DNA of 64,000 nucleotides from Pseudophaeobacter profundi. GTDB taxonomy: Bacteria > Pseudomonadota > Alphaproteobacteria > Rhodobacterales > Rhodobacteraceae. The position numbers and the translations under genes were made by a program. Under the pieces are notes generated by a model. The model worked only from the letters and a program-made list of their open reading frames with translations, was not told the DNA's origin and did not search any database. This document shows positions 33,601-42,937 of the stretch, piece by piece. The DNA lies in contig NZ_JARJEF010000001.1 of the NCBI RefSeq assembly GCF_029697505.1, positions 372,001 to 436,000 on the forward strand. The letters are read 5' to 3'. Numbering within the stretch: position 1 is the stretch's first letter; every line of letters begins with the position of its first letter.

Positions 33601-34698
33601 TTAGGTCGGGCGGCGCCAGCGGTGCAGCACATCGCCGCCAACCGCGCGGGTCTCGATCAGATCAAACCGGCTTGCGGCTTCCAGACTATGTAGCCCCAGC
33701 GCGCCAATCGACGGCAGACCTTCGGCACCAATACCCAGCCCAGCGGTAAAGCCAATCAGCTCATCCACCAGATCAAAAGCCAAGAGCGAGGCCGCAAGCG
33801 CGCTGCCACCTTCACAAAAGAGCCGCGTCAGCCCGGCGTGGCCCAGCTGTTGCAACAGGTCCTGTGGATCCAACTGAACACCGCGGCTGGCACAGGGCAG
33901 CAGCCGCGCGCCAAGCCCTTCCCAGGCCTGCCTGCGTTCAACATCAGCGCCAGCGCCATGGCACAGCCACAACGGCACCTCTGCGGCAGAGGTGGCCAAT
34001 TTACTGATCAACGGCAGATCGAGGTGCCGTGACACCACCACCCGCACCGGCTGATGGGCAGCGCCAAGATCGCGCACCGTCAGCGACGGATCATCCGCCC
34101 GCGCCGTACCAGCCCCGACCATGACCGCATCGTGACGCGCCCGCATGGCATGGACTTCACGGCGGGCCTCGGGACCGGTTATCCATTTGCTCTGGCCAGA
34201 TCCTGTGGCGATACGGCCATCAAAACTGCTGGCCAGCTTCAGCGTCACCAAGGGGCGGCCCAGTTCCGTCTTGAAGAAAAACCCAGCGTGATCGCGCGCG
34301 GCCTCCTCTGCCAGAACCCCGACAGTGACCGCGATCCCGGCTTGGCGCAGCCTCTCAAACCCTTGGCCTGAAACCCGCGGATCACTATCACCAATCGCCG
34401 CGACCAGTCGCGAAATCCCCGCCTTGATCAGCGCGTCGGCGCAGGGCGGAGACTTGCCCTGATGCGAACAGGGTTCCAGCGTGACGTAGGCTGTAGCACC
34501 CCGTGCCAGCTCTCCGGCCTGGGTCAGCGCCTCGACCTCGGCATGGGGGCGGCCGCCGGGCTGGGTCCAGCCGCGGCCGACAATCCGTCCCTCGCGCACC
34601 AGCACACAGCCAACCGCCGGGTTGGGCCAGCAATTGCCCAGCCCCCGCCGCCCCAACGACAGCGCCAACGCCATATACCGTGTATCTGTATCTGCCAC
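33601..34698 (-). CDS. ribD: Bifunctional diaminohydroxyphosphoribosylaminopyrimidine deaminase / reductase
   Basis: 365 residues from a GTG start (GGCGG upstream); further upstream ATG-like codons extend into sequence that is not family-like. The N-terminal deaminase carries the zinc site HAEVEAL with PCSHQGKSPPC, after the NPAVGCVLV block. The C-terminal reductase starts near residue 148 (LVTLKLASSFDGRIATGSGQ, then DAVMVGAGTARADDPSLTVR and FCEGGSALAASLL). It carries out steps 2 and 3 of riboflavin synthesis. It should be transcribed with nrdR upstream; the rest of the pathway is beyond the capsule genes. Confidence 0.94.
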   Translation of the reverse strand: MADTDTRYMALALSLGRRGLGNCWPNPAVGCVLVREGRIVGRGWTQPGGRPHAEVEALTQAGELARGATAYVTLEPCSHQGKSPPCADALIKAGISRLVAAIGDSDPRVSGQGFERLRQAGIAVTVGVLAEEAARDHAGFFFKTELGRPLVTLKLASSFDGRIATGSGQSKWITGPEARREVHAMRARHDAVMVGAGTARADDPSLTVRDLGAAHQPVRVVVSRHLDLPLISKLATSAAEVPLWLCHGAGADVERRQAWEGLGARLLPCASRGVQLDPQDLLQQLGHAGLTRLFCEGGSALAASLLAFDLVDELIGFTAGLGIGAEGLPSIGALGLHSLEAASRFDLIETRAVGGDVLHRWRRPT

Positions 34699-34827
34699 CT
34701 GATCACCGCCTATTTTTGATCTTGCCCCTACATAGCCCCACACCCCAGTGATGAGAAGTGCAGCATCAGGCCGAGTTCCCCTGCCCCCGCAACCGGATCA
34801 TAGGGGTAACAATAGCCCGCAGAAAAA

Positions 34828-34854
34828 ACGCAGCAAGCCCCGGGCCTGCTGCGT
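34828..34854 (-). terminator. Terminator after nrdR
   Basis: ACGCAGCA, an 11-base loop, then TGCTGCGT. On the minus strand T6 follows directly. It lies between nrdR and ribD, so ribD probably needs its own promoter or read-through. Confidence 0.75.
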
Positions 34855-34883
34855 GTCGTCAGTGTCGGCCCTCTTAGCCTAGG

Positions 34884-35348
34884 TTAATCACCAGGGACAT
34901 CAGGGCGCAGCTCATGGACAAAATCTTCGAAGTCATCCGCAGCCTGGAAATTCTTGTAAACGCTGGCAAAGCGCACATAGGCCACCGTATCAATCCGGGC
35001 CAGGGCTTCCATCACGATTTCACCAATCTTGCTGGAAGAGATATCCGTCTCGCCCATGCTTTCCAACCGCCGCACAATACCAGAGATCATCTGGTCGATC
35101 CGCTCTGGGTCGATGGGGCGTTTCTGCATTGAAATACGGATCGAGCGTTCAAGTTTGTCCCGGTCGAAATCTTCCCGCTTGCCGTTGGTTTTCACCACGA
35201 CCAAATCGCGCAACTGCACCCGTTCATAGGTCGTGAAGCGACCGCCACAGGCCGGACAAAACCTGCGCCGACGGATCGAAACGTGATCCTCGGCGGGACG
35301 CGAGTCCTTTACTTGAGTGTCGATATTCCCGCAAAACGGACAGCGCAT
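34884..35348 (-). CDS. nrdR: Transcriptional repressor NrdR
   Basis: 154 residues, normal length. The N-terminal zinc ribbon uses Cys3, Cys6, Cys31 and Cys34 (MRCPFCGN ... [14 protein letters not shown]). The ATP-cone domain follows ([38 protein letters not shown]). It represses ribonucleotide reductase genes at NrdR boxes in response to ATP/dATP. None of its expected targets lies in this window. Position upstream of ribD is conserved in alphaproteobacteria. Confidence 0.96.
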   Translation of the reverse strand: MRCPFCGNIDTQVKDSRPAEDHVSIRRRRFCPACGGRFTTYERVQLRDLVVVKTNGKREDFDRDKLERSIRISMQKRPIDPERIDQMISGIVRRLESMGETDISSSKIGEIVMEALARIDTVAYVRFASVYKNFQAADDFEDFVHELRPDVPGD

Positions 35349-35468
35349 TTGCCGATCCCCTTATCCCAATACCCGTTAATTGTGCTTAGTTGCGCACATT
35401 TATCCACAACTATAGGGCAGCCGCTAGGAATTGGGTAGAGGAGAAATTCAACCGCTAAATCAGCCAAG

Positions 35469-35891
35469 TCACGCGCTGAGATGCGCCAGAATTTTGCGCT
35501 GGTGGGGCGCTTGGCGGTGTTCAAACAGATAGACGCCCTGCCAGGTGCCCAGGCCCAGGCTACCGTCGCTGAACGGGATCGACAGGCTCACCGGCATCAT
35601 CGCCGCCTTGATATGGGCAGGCATATCATCAGGGCCTTCATAGGTATGGCGCAGATAGCGCATCGAGGGATGATCCGAAGGGGGCACCAACCGGCTAAAA
35701 AAGGCCTGCAGATCTGTTTGCACCTCGGGGTCGGCGTTTTCCTGGATCAGAAGTGAACAGGAAGTATGGCGCACAAACAGCGTCAGAAGCCCCGAACGGA
35801 GCCCGCCAACACCGGCCAACCAGTGCCGCAGATCCGCGGTACACTCGTAGAGACCAGCACCCTGGGTGCGGATTTCAAATTCATGCTGCAT
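35469..35891 (-). CDS. yjbQ: YjbQ/UPF0047 family protein
   Basis: 140 residues of the UPF0047 fold. Hallmarks: GLLTLFVRHTSCSLLIQENA, then DLQAFFSRLVP, SMRYLRHTYEGPDDMPAHIK, and the C-terminal GTWQGVYLFEHRQAPHQRKI. Conserved His residues suggest metal binding. Some members have been reported with thiamine-phosphate-synthase-like activity when overproduced; the normal role is unsure. Upstream neighbour of nrdR on the same strand, about 120 bases apart. Confidence 0.9.
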   Translation of the reverse strand: MQHEFEIRTQGAGLYECTADLRHWLAGVGGLRSGLLTLFVRHTSCSLLIQENADPEVQTDLQAFFSRLVPPSDHPSMRYLRHTYEGPDDMPAHIKAAMMPVSLSIPFSDGSLGLGTWQGVYLFEHRQAPHQRKILAHLSA

Positions 35892-35920
35892 GCTACAGAA
35901 CCACTGCCCCGGTCACGCTG

Positions 35921-36364
35921 TCAGTTAATGGGATAGAACAGATCTTCCAGCCGGTCGGTGCAATAGTTGCGCGCCGTCGCCGCATTCAGGTTATCACCAA
36001 CGGCCTTCACGCTCAGCGACAGGCGCGGCTGGGTGTCGCCGCCCGGTGGCGGCGTCAGCGAAAACTGAACCGATTTGCGGCCCGGTCGGGTCACCGAAGG
36101 CCCGATGCCTTGCCAGATGTAGATCCGCTGGGTTGCCTTGGTGCGCAGCTCGCGCAGGGCAAAATCGCCAATCCCGCACCAATAATCCTGCGCCCCAGAT
36201 CCAACCTGACTGACGACCTCCCAGACGCCCTCGGAAACCGGAAAGACCTCATGTCGGTTCCAGGCCCACCAGGCCTGTGCCCCCATCGGAACCCCGCCCA
36301 GAAAAAGCAGGATAGCTGCCCGCGTTGTACCTTTGCGCAGCCTCGTTCGCATGTTGTTTCTCAC
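35921..36364 (-). CDS. Small secreted protein, paralogue 3 of a tandem family
   Basis: 147 residues. A GTG start at 36364 fits AAGGGGGAACT four bases upstream better than the ATG four codons later (too far from it). Signal peptide through residue 31 (GAQA/WW). The mature protein shares a pattern with the next two upstream genes: VFPVSEGVWEVVSQVGSGA, then DYWCGIGDFALRELR, RKSVQFSLTPP, and ARNYCTDRLEDL. Two cysteines (WCG and YCTD) are conserved in all three and probably form a disulfide. Family and function not recognised; periplasmic or secreted. Confidence 0.75.
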   Translation of the reverse strand: MRNNMRTRLRKGTTRAAILLFLGGVPMGAQAWWAWNRHEVFPVSEGVWEVVSQVGSGAQDYWCGIGDFALRELRTKATQRIYIWQGIGPSVTRPGRKSVQFSLTPPPGGDTQPRLSLSVKAVGDNLNAATARNYCTDRLEDLFYPIN

Positions 36365-36464
36365 AGTTCCCCCTTGGCATCACGCCAGTTGGTGTCAGAT
36401 CGGTATAGGACCAGATCGCACGTCCAGCCTGCGCCACCTGCCCCTTTGCCCATCATGCCAGCCA

Positions 36465-36917
36465 TCAAAATCCGACCGGCAGCTGATTGCATAGATCAAA
36501 CGCATCGCGCACCGACATGGTATCGCCCCGCGCCAACCCATTGACGCTGCCGTATGGGCGCGCCTCCAATCCATCAACCAGCGCGGGCTGCAGGGTGAAC
36601 TGCACCGCCGAGCGCCGGTTTGTTGTCTCGCTCGCAGCGAGCGCCCGTGAAATGGTCAGCTGTGCCTGCCAGGGGGCCTTATGCGCACGCAGGGCGTAAT
36701 CTGCCGCCCCGCACCAGTACAGCCGCCCTGCGCCGCCACTGCGCGGGATAACTTCAAAAATCGCATCAGATACAGGATTGACCCGGCTGCCATCTCTGGA
36801 GGTAAAGGCCTCTGCCGGGGCCGCAAGGGTCAGGCCAACCGCGCAGCACAGGGCCACCTTAAAGCGGACTGACCAACCGCCTGAACCGACGACAGCCGTT
36901 GTTGTGGCACATTTCAT
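36465..36917 (-). CDS. Small secreted protein, paralogue 2 of a tandem family
   Basis: 150 residues from the ATG beginning MKCATTTAVV (GGGGGC upstream). Signal peptide VRFKVALCCAVGLTLAAPAEA, then FTSRDGSRVNPVSDAIFEVI, RLYWCGAADYALRA, NRRSAVQFTLQPALVDGLEA and the C-terminal SVRDAFDLCNQLPVGF. This matches the paralogue upstream in order, spacing and both cysteines. A GGA/GGW-type Gly stretch precedes the signal helix, so the exact start is uncertain. Function unknown. Confidence 0.75.
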   Translation of the reverse strand: MKCATTTAVVGSGGWSVRFKVALCCAVGLTLAAPAEAFTSRDGSRVNPVSDAIFEVIPRSGGAGRLYWCGAADYALRAHKAPWQAQLTISRALAASETTNRRSAVQFTLQPALVDGLEARPYGSVNGLARGDTMSVRDAFDLCNQLPVGF

Positions 36918-37014
36918 TGTAGCCCCCAAATCAACACCGGGGCACGTTGCGTCGTTCCCCTTGCAGCTGATCATTTAGGGCGTGGGAAATCATTTCAACA
37001 TCTTTTTGGCCAGA

Positions 37015-37425
37015 TCAGTTGGATCGAACCGGAAACTGATCACAATAGTTGCGGGCCTGTTGCACCGACATACGATCACCCGGCTTGATCCCGAGGGCCA
37101 GCCATCCCTGTGGCGCAGGGGGAAGATCGACCTTGTCGGGTGACAGGGTGAATTGCGCTGCAGAACGCCGCCCCGTGGTAACACTGTCGCCGCGCCCGCG
37201 CACCACATAGACCAGATCACGCCAGCCTGCCCCCTTGACCCGGCGGGCATATTCCGATGCGCCACACCAGAAATCACCATAGCTGCCAGAGCTTTTCGGA
37301 ATGACTTCAAAGACCACATCATCCACTGGGTTCACCCGCACGCCACGCGGTGTGGTAAAGGCCTCAGCGCTGACAGGCACCAATAGGGCTGCGGTCAATG
37401 CGGTGGCGATAAGTTGCTTTTTCAT
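37015..37425 (-). CDS. Small secreted protein, paralogue 1 of a tandem family
   Basis: 136 residues from the ATG at 37425 (AAGGG upstream). Signal peptide MKKQLIATALTAALLVPVSA, cut before EAF. Mature protein: TTPRGVRVNPVDDVVFEVIP, YGDFWCGASEYARRVKG, GRRSAAQFTLSPDKVDLPPA and the C-terminal VQQARNYCDQFPVRSN. The most regular member of the three, which lie in a row on the same strand. Shared elements are the VNPV-D-FEVI motif, the WCGA cysteine, the RRSA-QFTL strand and a C-terminal Cys. Function unknown. Confidence 0.8.
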   Translation of the reverse strand: MKKQLIATALTAALLVPVSAEAFTTPRGVRVNPVDDVVFEVIPKSSGSYGDFWCGASEYARRVKGAGWRDLVYVVRGRGDSVTTGRRSAAQFTLSPDKVDLPPAPQGWLALGIKPGDRMSVQQARNYCDQFPVRSN

Positions 37426-37582
37426 CAATCATTTTCCCTTGCTTGCCACATACATAGGAAAAAAGCCCGCGTGTTCCAAGGGGAACACCCCCGAGAACAC
37501 AGCAGGACTGGCAAAATGCGCATGCAATGCGCCATCACGCCAAGAGGCATTCAACCGGCATTTGCCGCGCGACAATTCAGGC

Positions 37583-37900
37583 CTAGTCCGCTTTCCGCGC
37601 AGCCGGGCCGGGAAACGGAATAATTTCTGCGCCCAGCCCCTTACCCAGGCTTTGCTCCAGGATACTCAGAACTGCCTCATCCGGGGCGCTGCCATGATCC
37701 TGGCTGAACCGTTCACGCGCCTGCGAGCGCAGCAAATCGCGCGCCGGTTCCGGCTCCATCGACTTGAGGGCATCGCCCTGTTCTTTCAGCGCGGCAACCA
37801 TGAATTCATTGGCATTGGTCAGAGTTTGCAGCGTTCTGAGCTGATCTTCCAGCGCTTCCAGCGCTTCCAGCGCCGTGGTCAGGTTTTGATTTGCAGACAT
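37583..37900 (-). CDS. Small helical cytoplasmic protein, unknown function
   Basis: 105 residues from the ATG beginning MSANQNLTTALEALEALEDQ (GGGGGA upstream). The front is a leucine-rich helix encoded by three tandem GCTTCCAGC-type units, giving Ala-Leu-Glu repeats that probably form a coiled coil. The middle (PEPARDLLRSQARERFSQDH) is charged. The C-terminus (IPFPGPAARKAD) is flexible. No signal, span or cysteine. The family is not recognised. Near, but likely separate from, the DUF393 gene on the same strand. Confidence 0.65.
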   Translation of the reverse strand: MSANQNLTTALEALEALEDQLRTLQTLTNANEFMVAALKEQGDALKSMEPEPARDLLRSQARERFSQDHGSAPDEAVLSILEQSLGKGLGAEIIPFPGPAARKAD

Positions 37901-37994
37901 CGGTCCCCCAAAGGCGGTGCATGTAAGACAACAAGTGCAAGAAGAGTGTAAACGCGCCAACGGCCCCGCGACAAGGGGAAAGGTTAACGAATGG

Positions 37995-38579
37995 TTAACT
38001 TGAGGTGTCCCCGTCGCGCCCGGGCTTTGCGACCGGCACCGCCCCTGCCGGGACCCAATCGAGAAACCGCGCCTGCAAATCCGCATCCGGCACCAGACAG
38101 GCGCTGTGGCGGCCAAACAGGCGATACCGATTTCGGGCCACAGCATGATACAGCAGATCTTTAACACGGGCGGGCAGGAAGCGGCATATCCCAAGCAAAG
38201 GCCAGCCCCCCGGCAAAGCCCGCATTGCGGCAGCAAAGGCATCCAGCCGCTGATAGGTCTGGCCACCCACAACCACCAGCATGGTTTCAAACCTGTCCTG
38301 CGGCAGGCCCAGCTCGCGGAAATGTCGCTGGCCCAGGTCTGACTGCGCCGTGGCAAAGGAAAAGCGCTGCGCCCTGTCATGGCGCAGCATGAAGCGCAAG
38401 AAACGCGAACACAGCACACATTCCCCATCAAAGACGATGAGGTCTGTAGCCAGAAGCTCTGCGCTAGGTCTGGAGACACTTATATGGGTATCGACATCGT
38501 TCAGGCAGCTATCCCCAGGTACGCCCAGCGGCGACGCTGGGCTGCTCAATTGGCCGAACGTTTCCAATTGAGCAGGCAA
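37995..38579 (-). CDS. DUF393 (DCC family) thiol-redox protein, start uncertain
   Basis: Up to 194 residues. The DCC core is clear: DLIVFDGECVLCSRFLRFML with the CxxC-type pair, then GQTYQRLDAFAAAM and a YRLFGRH segment. These proteins are thioredoxin-fold with unknown substrates. No ATG or GTG lies in frame before the core: only TTG codons (38579, 38567, 38549) or a rare CTG. The 5' end overlaps two strong hairpins (38523-38542 and 38542-38575), so the true start may be further in. Confidence 0.7.
   Translation of the reverse strand: MPAQLETFGQLSSPASPLGVPGDSCLNDVDTHISVSRPSAELLATDLIVFDGECVLCSRFLRFMLRHDRAQRFSFATAQSDLGQRHFRELGLPQDRFETMLVVVGGQTYQRLDAFAAAMRALPGGWPLLGICRFLPARVKDLLYHAVARNRYRLFGRHSACLVPDADLQARFLDWVPAGAVPVAKPGRDGDTSS
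38523..38575. other. Two adjoining hairpins at the DUF393 5' end
   Basis: Hairpin A has arms GCCCAGCG/CGCTGGGC with loop GCGA (38523-38542). Hairpin B has 12-base arms CTGCTCAATTGG/CCAATTGAGCAG with a 10-base loop (38542-38575). They abut. This is much more symmetric than expected of coding DNA. Confidence 0.6.
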
Positions 38580-38612
38580 TTCTTAGCCCACGCGTTGGCG
38601 CCCGCATTCATA

Positions 38613-38643
38613 GAAAAAAGGCGCCCCAACGGGAGCGCCTTCT
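38613..38643 (-). terminator. Terminator after rpoD
   Basis: AAGGCGC, a 10-base loop, GCGCCTT, then a T-run on the minus strand (A6 on plus at 38614-38619). It lies a few bases past the rpoD stop. Confidence 0.85.
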
Positions 38644-38647
38644 GAAC

Positions 38648-40639
38648 TTATTGATCAAGGAAGCTGCGCAGTTTGCGCGAGCGGCTGGGGTGCTTCAGCT
38701 TCCTGAGCGCCTTGGCCTCGATCTGGCGGATCCGTTCACGGGTCACGCTGAACTGCTGGCCGACCTCTTCCAGCGTGTGGTCGGTGTTCATGCCGATGCC
38801 GAAGCGCATCCGCAGAACCCGTTCTTCACGCGGGGTGAGCGACGCCAGCACGCGGGTGGTGGTTTCCTTGAGGTTTTCCTGAATGGCGCTGTCCAAAGGC
38901 AACACGGCATTCTTGTCCTCGATGAAATCGCCCAGCTGGCTGTCTTCCTCGTCCCCGATCGGGGTTTCGAGAGAGATCGGCTCCTTGGCGATTTTCATCA
39001 CCTTGCGGACCTTTTCCAGCGGCATTTGCAGCTTTTCGGCCAGCTCTTCCGGCGTCGGCTCGCGGCCGATCTCGTGCAGCATCTGACGGCCGGTGCGCAC
39101 CAGCTTGTTGATGGTTTCGATCATATGCACCGGAATACGGATGGTGCGCGCCTGATCGGCGATCGAGCGGGTGATCGCCTGACGAATCCACCACGTCGCA
39201 TAGGTCGAGAACTTATAGCCGCGACGGTATTCAAATTTGTCCACCGCCTTCATCAGGCCGATGTTGCCTTCCTGAATGAGGTCAAGGAATTGCAACCCGC
39301 GGTTGGTGTATTTCTTGGCGATGGAGATCACGAGACGCAGGTTGGCCTCGACCATTTCCTTCTTGGCCTGACGGGCCTCTTTTTCGCCTTTTTGCACCTG
39401 CTGCACGATGCGGCGGAATTCCGAGATATCCAGACCGACGTACTGGCCCACCTGCGCCATGTCGGCGCGCAGCTCTTCGACCTTTTCGGTCGAACGCTCG
39501 ATGAACATCTGCCAGCCACGGCCCGGCTTTTCGCCCATTTCCGTCAGCCAGTTCGGATCCAGTTCTCGGCCACGATAGGCCTCGACAAATTCACGACGGT
39601 TGATGCGGGCCTGGTCGGCCAGCTTCACCATGGAACTGTCAATCTGCATGACCCGACGGTTGATGCCGTACAGCTGGTCGATCAGCGCATCAATCCGGTT
39701 GTTATGCAGATGCAGCCCGTTCACCAGCTCAACAATTTCAGAGCGCAGGGACTGATAGGTTGCCTCGTCGCCCTTGGTGAAAGAGCCGTCTTCGTTCAGG
39801 GTGGCCGAAATCCGGCTGTCCTGCATTTCCGATAGCTGGGAAAAATCGGTCGAGATCCGCTCCAATGTGGTAAGAACGCGATCCTTCAGCGCCGCTTCCA
39901 TCGCGGCGAGGGACATATTGGCCTGCTCGTCTTCGTCATCTTCATCGTCATCGGCAATCGGGTTGCCGTCCGCGTCGAGTTCGGGTCCGGTATCCTTGGC
40001 AGGCTGGGCTGCCGGAGCAGCCCCCGGCGTTACCGGAACCACCGGTTCTTCCGCGTCTCCCTCTTCATCCAGCTGATTGCCAAAGGTCGCCTCAAGGTCG
40101 ATCACATCGCGCAGCAGAATGTCTTCGGACAGAAGTTCATCATGCCAGATAGTGATGGCCTGAAAGGTCAGCGGGCTTTCGCACAGGCCCGCAATCATGG
40201 TGTTGCGACCAGCCTCGATCCGCTTGGCGATGGCAATTTCGCCTTCGCGGCTTAGCAGTTCGACGGTGCCCATCTCGCGCAGGTACATGCGCACGGGGTC
40301 ATCGGTACGATCCAGTTTTTCCGAAGCAGTACCAGCAACCGCAACCTCACGCGGGCTATCGGCAGAGACCAGTTCGGTTGACCCTTTCTGGTCGTCCTCG
40401 TCGACTTCTTCATCTTCGATGATATTGATGCCCATCTCGGACAGCATCGACATCACATCTTCGATCTGCTCCGAGCTGACCTGATCGGGCGGCAGCACCT
40501 GGTTCAGCTGATCATAAGTGATGTAGCCTTTCTCACGGGCTTCAGCGATCATCTTCTTGACCGCGGCCTGGCTCATATCCAGCGTGATTTCAGCGTCCTG
40601 ATCGTCAGGCTTACGGTCGTCGTTATCTTTGGCGGCCAT
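38648..40639 (-). CDS. rpoD: RNA polymerase primary sigma factor RpoD (sigma-70)
   Basis: 663 residues. Region 1.1 ([20 protein letters not shown]) leads; an acidic low-complexity stretch with EDDEDEQ near 240 lies in the non-conserved region. Region 1.2/2 carries [20 protein letters not shown] and later [59 protein letters not shown]. Region 4 ends [26 protein letters not shown] precedes the ATG. Follows dnaG on the same strand with a 126-base spacer, the classic macromolecular-synthesis pair. Confidence 0.97.
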   Translation of the reverse strand: MAAKDNDDRKPDDQDAEITLDMSQAAVKKMIAEAREKGYITYDQLNQVLPPDQVSSEQIEDVMSMLSEMGINIIEDEEVDEDDQKGSTELVSADSPREVAVAGTASEKLDRTDDPVRMYLREMGTVELLSREGEIAIAKRIEAGRNTMIAGLCESPLTFQAITIWHDELLSEDILLRDVIDLEATFGNQLDEEGDAEEPVVPVTPGAAPAAQPAKDTGPELDADGNPIADDDEDDEDEQANMSLAAMEAALKDRVLTTLERISTDFSQLSEMQDSRISATLNEDGSFTKGDEATYQSLRSEIVELVNGLHLHNNRIDALIDQLYGINRRVMQIDSSMVKLADQARINRREFVEAYRGRELDPNWLTEMGEKPGRGWQMFIERSTEKVEELRADMAQVGQYVGLDISEFRRIVQQVQKGEKEARQAKKEMVEANLRLVISIAKKYTNRGLQFLDLIQEGNIGLMKAVDKFEYRRGYKFSTYATWWIRQAITRSIADQARTIRIPVHMIETINKLVRTGRQMLHEIGREPTPEELAEKLQMPLEKVRKVMKIAKEPISLETPIGDEEDSQLGDFIEDKNAVLPLDSAIQENLKETTTRVLASLTPREERVLRMRFGIGMNTDHTLEEVGQQFSVTRERIRQIEAKALRKLKHPSRSRKLRSFLDQ

Positions 40640-40663
40640 TCATTGCTCCCTAAGAGGCTGGGC

Positions 40664-40680
40664 GATTCGGATGCCGAATC
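40664..40680 (-). other. Hairpin in the dnaG-rpoD spacer
   Basis: GATTCGG-ATG-CCGAATC, 25 bases before the rpoD ATG. It could be an mRNA processing or stabilising element between the two genes. Confidence 0.35.
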
Positions 40681-40765
40681 ATTAGCGCGATCGTGTGATT
40701 CGTCACCCGGTTTAGCGAATTTTCTTTGGCTCTTCCTTAGCAAAACGACTCGCGGATGCCACGAA

Positions 40766-42793
40766 TCACTTCTCAGAGAAGCCAATCCTGTCCAAAAGGG
40801 CGCCAAAAGCGTCGAGTTCCTCGCGGTCGAGGCGCGCGCCGTTTTCGCCCACATCAAAGTTGGCCTTGTCCTCGTTTTCACTGCGTACGGCTCGGTTTCG
40901 CGCCTCTGCCGCCTGTTTCAGGCGCCAGGTCAAGGCTTCATCCGCCAAGCCAGTCAGGTCCTCTTCGGCCTCGGCAAGTTCAGCATCCAATCCCAGCACG
41001 GCCTCCAGTTTGGCGAATTCTTCGGCCAGGGTTTGGCGCGCGGCGTCAAAATCACTGGGCCTGCGCAGGCAGGGGATAATAGCCACATGGCCAAGGGTCA
41101 TCAGATTTTCAAGGGCCTGGGGGCCAAGGTTTTCCAGGATGCGCTGTTTCAGGGTCTGTGGTGCATCAATACCATAGCGCAAGACCTGATCGCGCAGCCG
41201 CCCGAGATCGGGATCCTGGCAGGGCATCCTCTCCAGGTTGCTTTCAAATTCCCCAATCACATCTGGCGTTGAAATGGCCACCGCCAGTACCACGGCTTGG
41301 CGCACCCGAACAAGGCCAGCGTCATCAGCCGCCACCACGACAGAACTGCGGGTGCTGGCCATGGGCGCAGGTGTTGCCCCCTGCCCCTTCCAGGGCTTGC
41401 GCGTGCCATCGCCAAAGCCGCCCTTGCGGCCAAATTTGCCGCTGCCGCTCTTCCAGCTGTCACCGCCCGGTGGGGTAAGAAAATCACGGTCCGCGCCTTC
41501 GGGACGATTACCGCGAAACAGTTCCCAACGCAGATCACGAATATCATCGCCATAGTGTTTGCGGATCGAAGGGTCCCGGATCAGTTTGATCTTTTCACGC
41601 AGTGCCTTGTCCAGCGCCGCCTTGCGCTCGGGGCTGTCAAACACCTTGCCTTCGGTTTCGCGCTGCCACAGCAGCTTGACCATCGGCATCGCCTGATCCA
41701 GCACCGCCTGCACCGCTTCGGGGCCTTTGGCCTTGATCAGATCATCCGGATCCTGCCCATCCGGCATGATGGCAAAACGCAGCGATTTCCCCGCCTGCAA
41801 CAGCGGCAGCGCCAGGTCGATCACCCGCATCGCGGCGCGCAGCCCGGCGGTATCACCATCCAGCGCGATGATCGGCTCATCCGCCATGCGCCACAGCATC
41901 TGCAACTGGTTTTCCGTCACCGCCGTGCCCAGCGGCGCCACCGAGGACTGAAAGCCCCCCTCGGACAGGGCAATGACATCCATATAGCCCTCGGCAACAA
42001 TCAGCGGCGTTCCCCGGCCGGCGGCGGCGCGGGCGGGCGCGTGGTTATACAGGCTGCGCCCCTTGTCAAAGAGATCCGTTTCGGGGGAGTTCAGATATTT
42101 GGCGTTATCATTGGGGTCCATGGCGCGACCACCAAAGGCAATGGCGCGGCCGCGGGCATCACGGATCGGAAACATGATCCGATTGCGGAAGGTATCATAG
42201 GGCTTGCCCCCCTTGGTCGAGGCCTTGGCCAGACCGGCGGCAAGGATCAGATCTTCGGGCACATTCTTGCCGCGCAGGTGATCCCATAGGTTTTGCCAGC
42301 CGTCCGGCGCGAAGCCGATTTCCCAGCGTTCCAGCGCTGGTGGCGTCAAACCGCGCCGCTGCAGGTAGCTGCGCGCCATGCTGCCATTGCCAGTCTTCAG
42401 TTGCAGGCGGAAGAACTGCACGGCCTGTTCCATCACATCAATCAGCAGAGTGCGGCGGTCCTGTTTCTGCTGGGCCTTTGGATCGCGCGCCGGCAGTTCC
42501 ATACCCGCCTCGCGCGCCAGGATTTCCACCGCCTCCATAAAACCGACATTTTCGGTTTCCTGGATGAATTTCAGCGCGTCGCCCTTGGCCTGACAGCCAA
42601 AGCAATAATAATACCCCTTGCGGTCATCCACATGAAAAGAAGCACTTTTTTCGTGATGAAAAGGACAAGGAGCCCAAAGATCCCCCTTGCCGACATTGGA
42701 TTTACGCTGATCCCACATGACTTTGCGCCCGACAACATCCGCAATGCTGACGCGGCTGCGCAATTCATCCATGAATCCAGGTGTCAAAGACAT
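40766..42793 (-). CDS. dnaG: DNA primase
   Basis: 675 residues. The zinc-binding CHC2 domain is at the N-terminus: CPFHHEKSASFHVDDRKGYY with the second pair CFGCQAKGDALKF. The TOPRIM catalytic core includes VAEGYMDVIALSEGGF and the ALDGDTAGLRAAMR acidic motif. The C-terminal helical bundle for DnaB binding is present from about 500. A Gly/Lys-rich linker (FGRKGGFGDGTRKPWKGQG) separates core and C-domain. It makes RNA primers at the fork. Upstream of rpoD. Confidence 0.96.
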   Translation of the reverse strand: MSLTPGFMDELRSRVSIADVVGRKVMWDQRKSNVGKGDLWAPCPFHHEKSASFHVDDRKGYYYCFGCQAKGDALKFIQETENVGFMEAVEILAREAGMELPARDPKAQQKQDRRTLLIDVMEQAVQFFRLQLKTGNGSMARSYLQRRGLTPPALERWEIGFAPDGWQNLWDHLRGKNVPEDLILAAGLAKASTKGGKPYDTFRNRIMFPIRDARGRAIAFGGRAMDPNDNAKYLNSPETDLFDKGRSLYNHAPARAAAGRGTPLIVAEGYMDVIALSEGGFQSSVAPLGTAVTENQLQMLWRMADEPIIALDGDTAGLRAAMRVIDLALPLLQAGKSLRFAIMPDGQDPDDLIKAKGPEAVQAVLDQAMPMVKLLWQRETEGKVFDSPERKAALDKALREKIKLIRDPSIRKHYGDDIRDLRWELFRGNRPEGADRDFLTPPGGDSWKSGSGKFGRKGGFGDGTRKPWKGQGATPAPMASTRSSVVVAADDAGLVRVRQAVVLAVAISTPDVIGEFESNLERMPCQDPDLGRLRDQVLRYGIDAPQTLKQRILENLGPQALENLMTLGHVAIIPCLRRPSDFDAARQTLAEEFAKLEAVLGLDAELAEAEEDLTGLADEALTWRLKQAAEARNRAVRSENEDKANFDVGENGARLDREELDAFGALLDRIGFSEK

Positions 42794-42937
42794 ATCAGTT
42801 CGTTTTCAGCTGTGCCGACAGGGGCAGTACAGGGACAGTATTGTCGGCGAATTAGGGGCCATTCTGAGAAACCGACAACAGCAGTTGCCAGTTTCACCCA
42901 CGGTTGGCAGCCCGCCGTGGAAAACGGGCTCCGGGGA

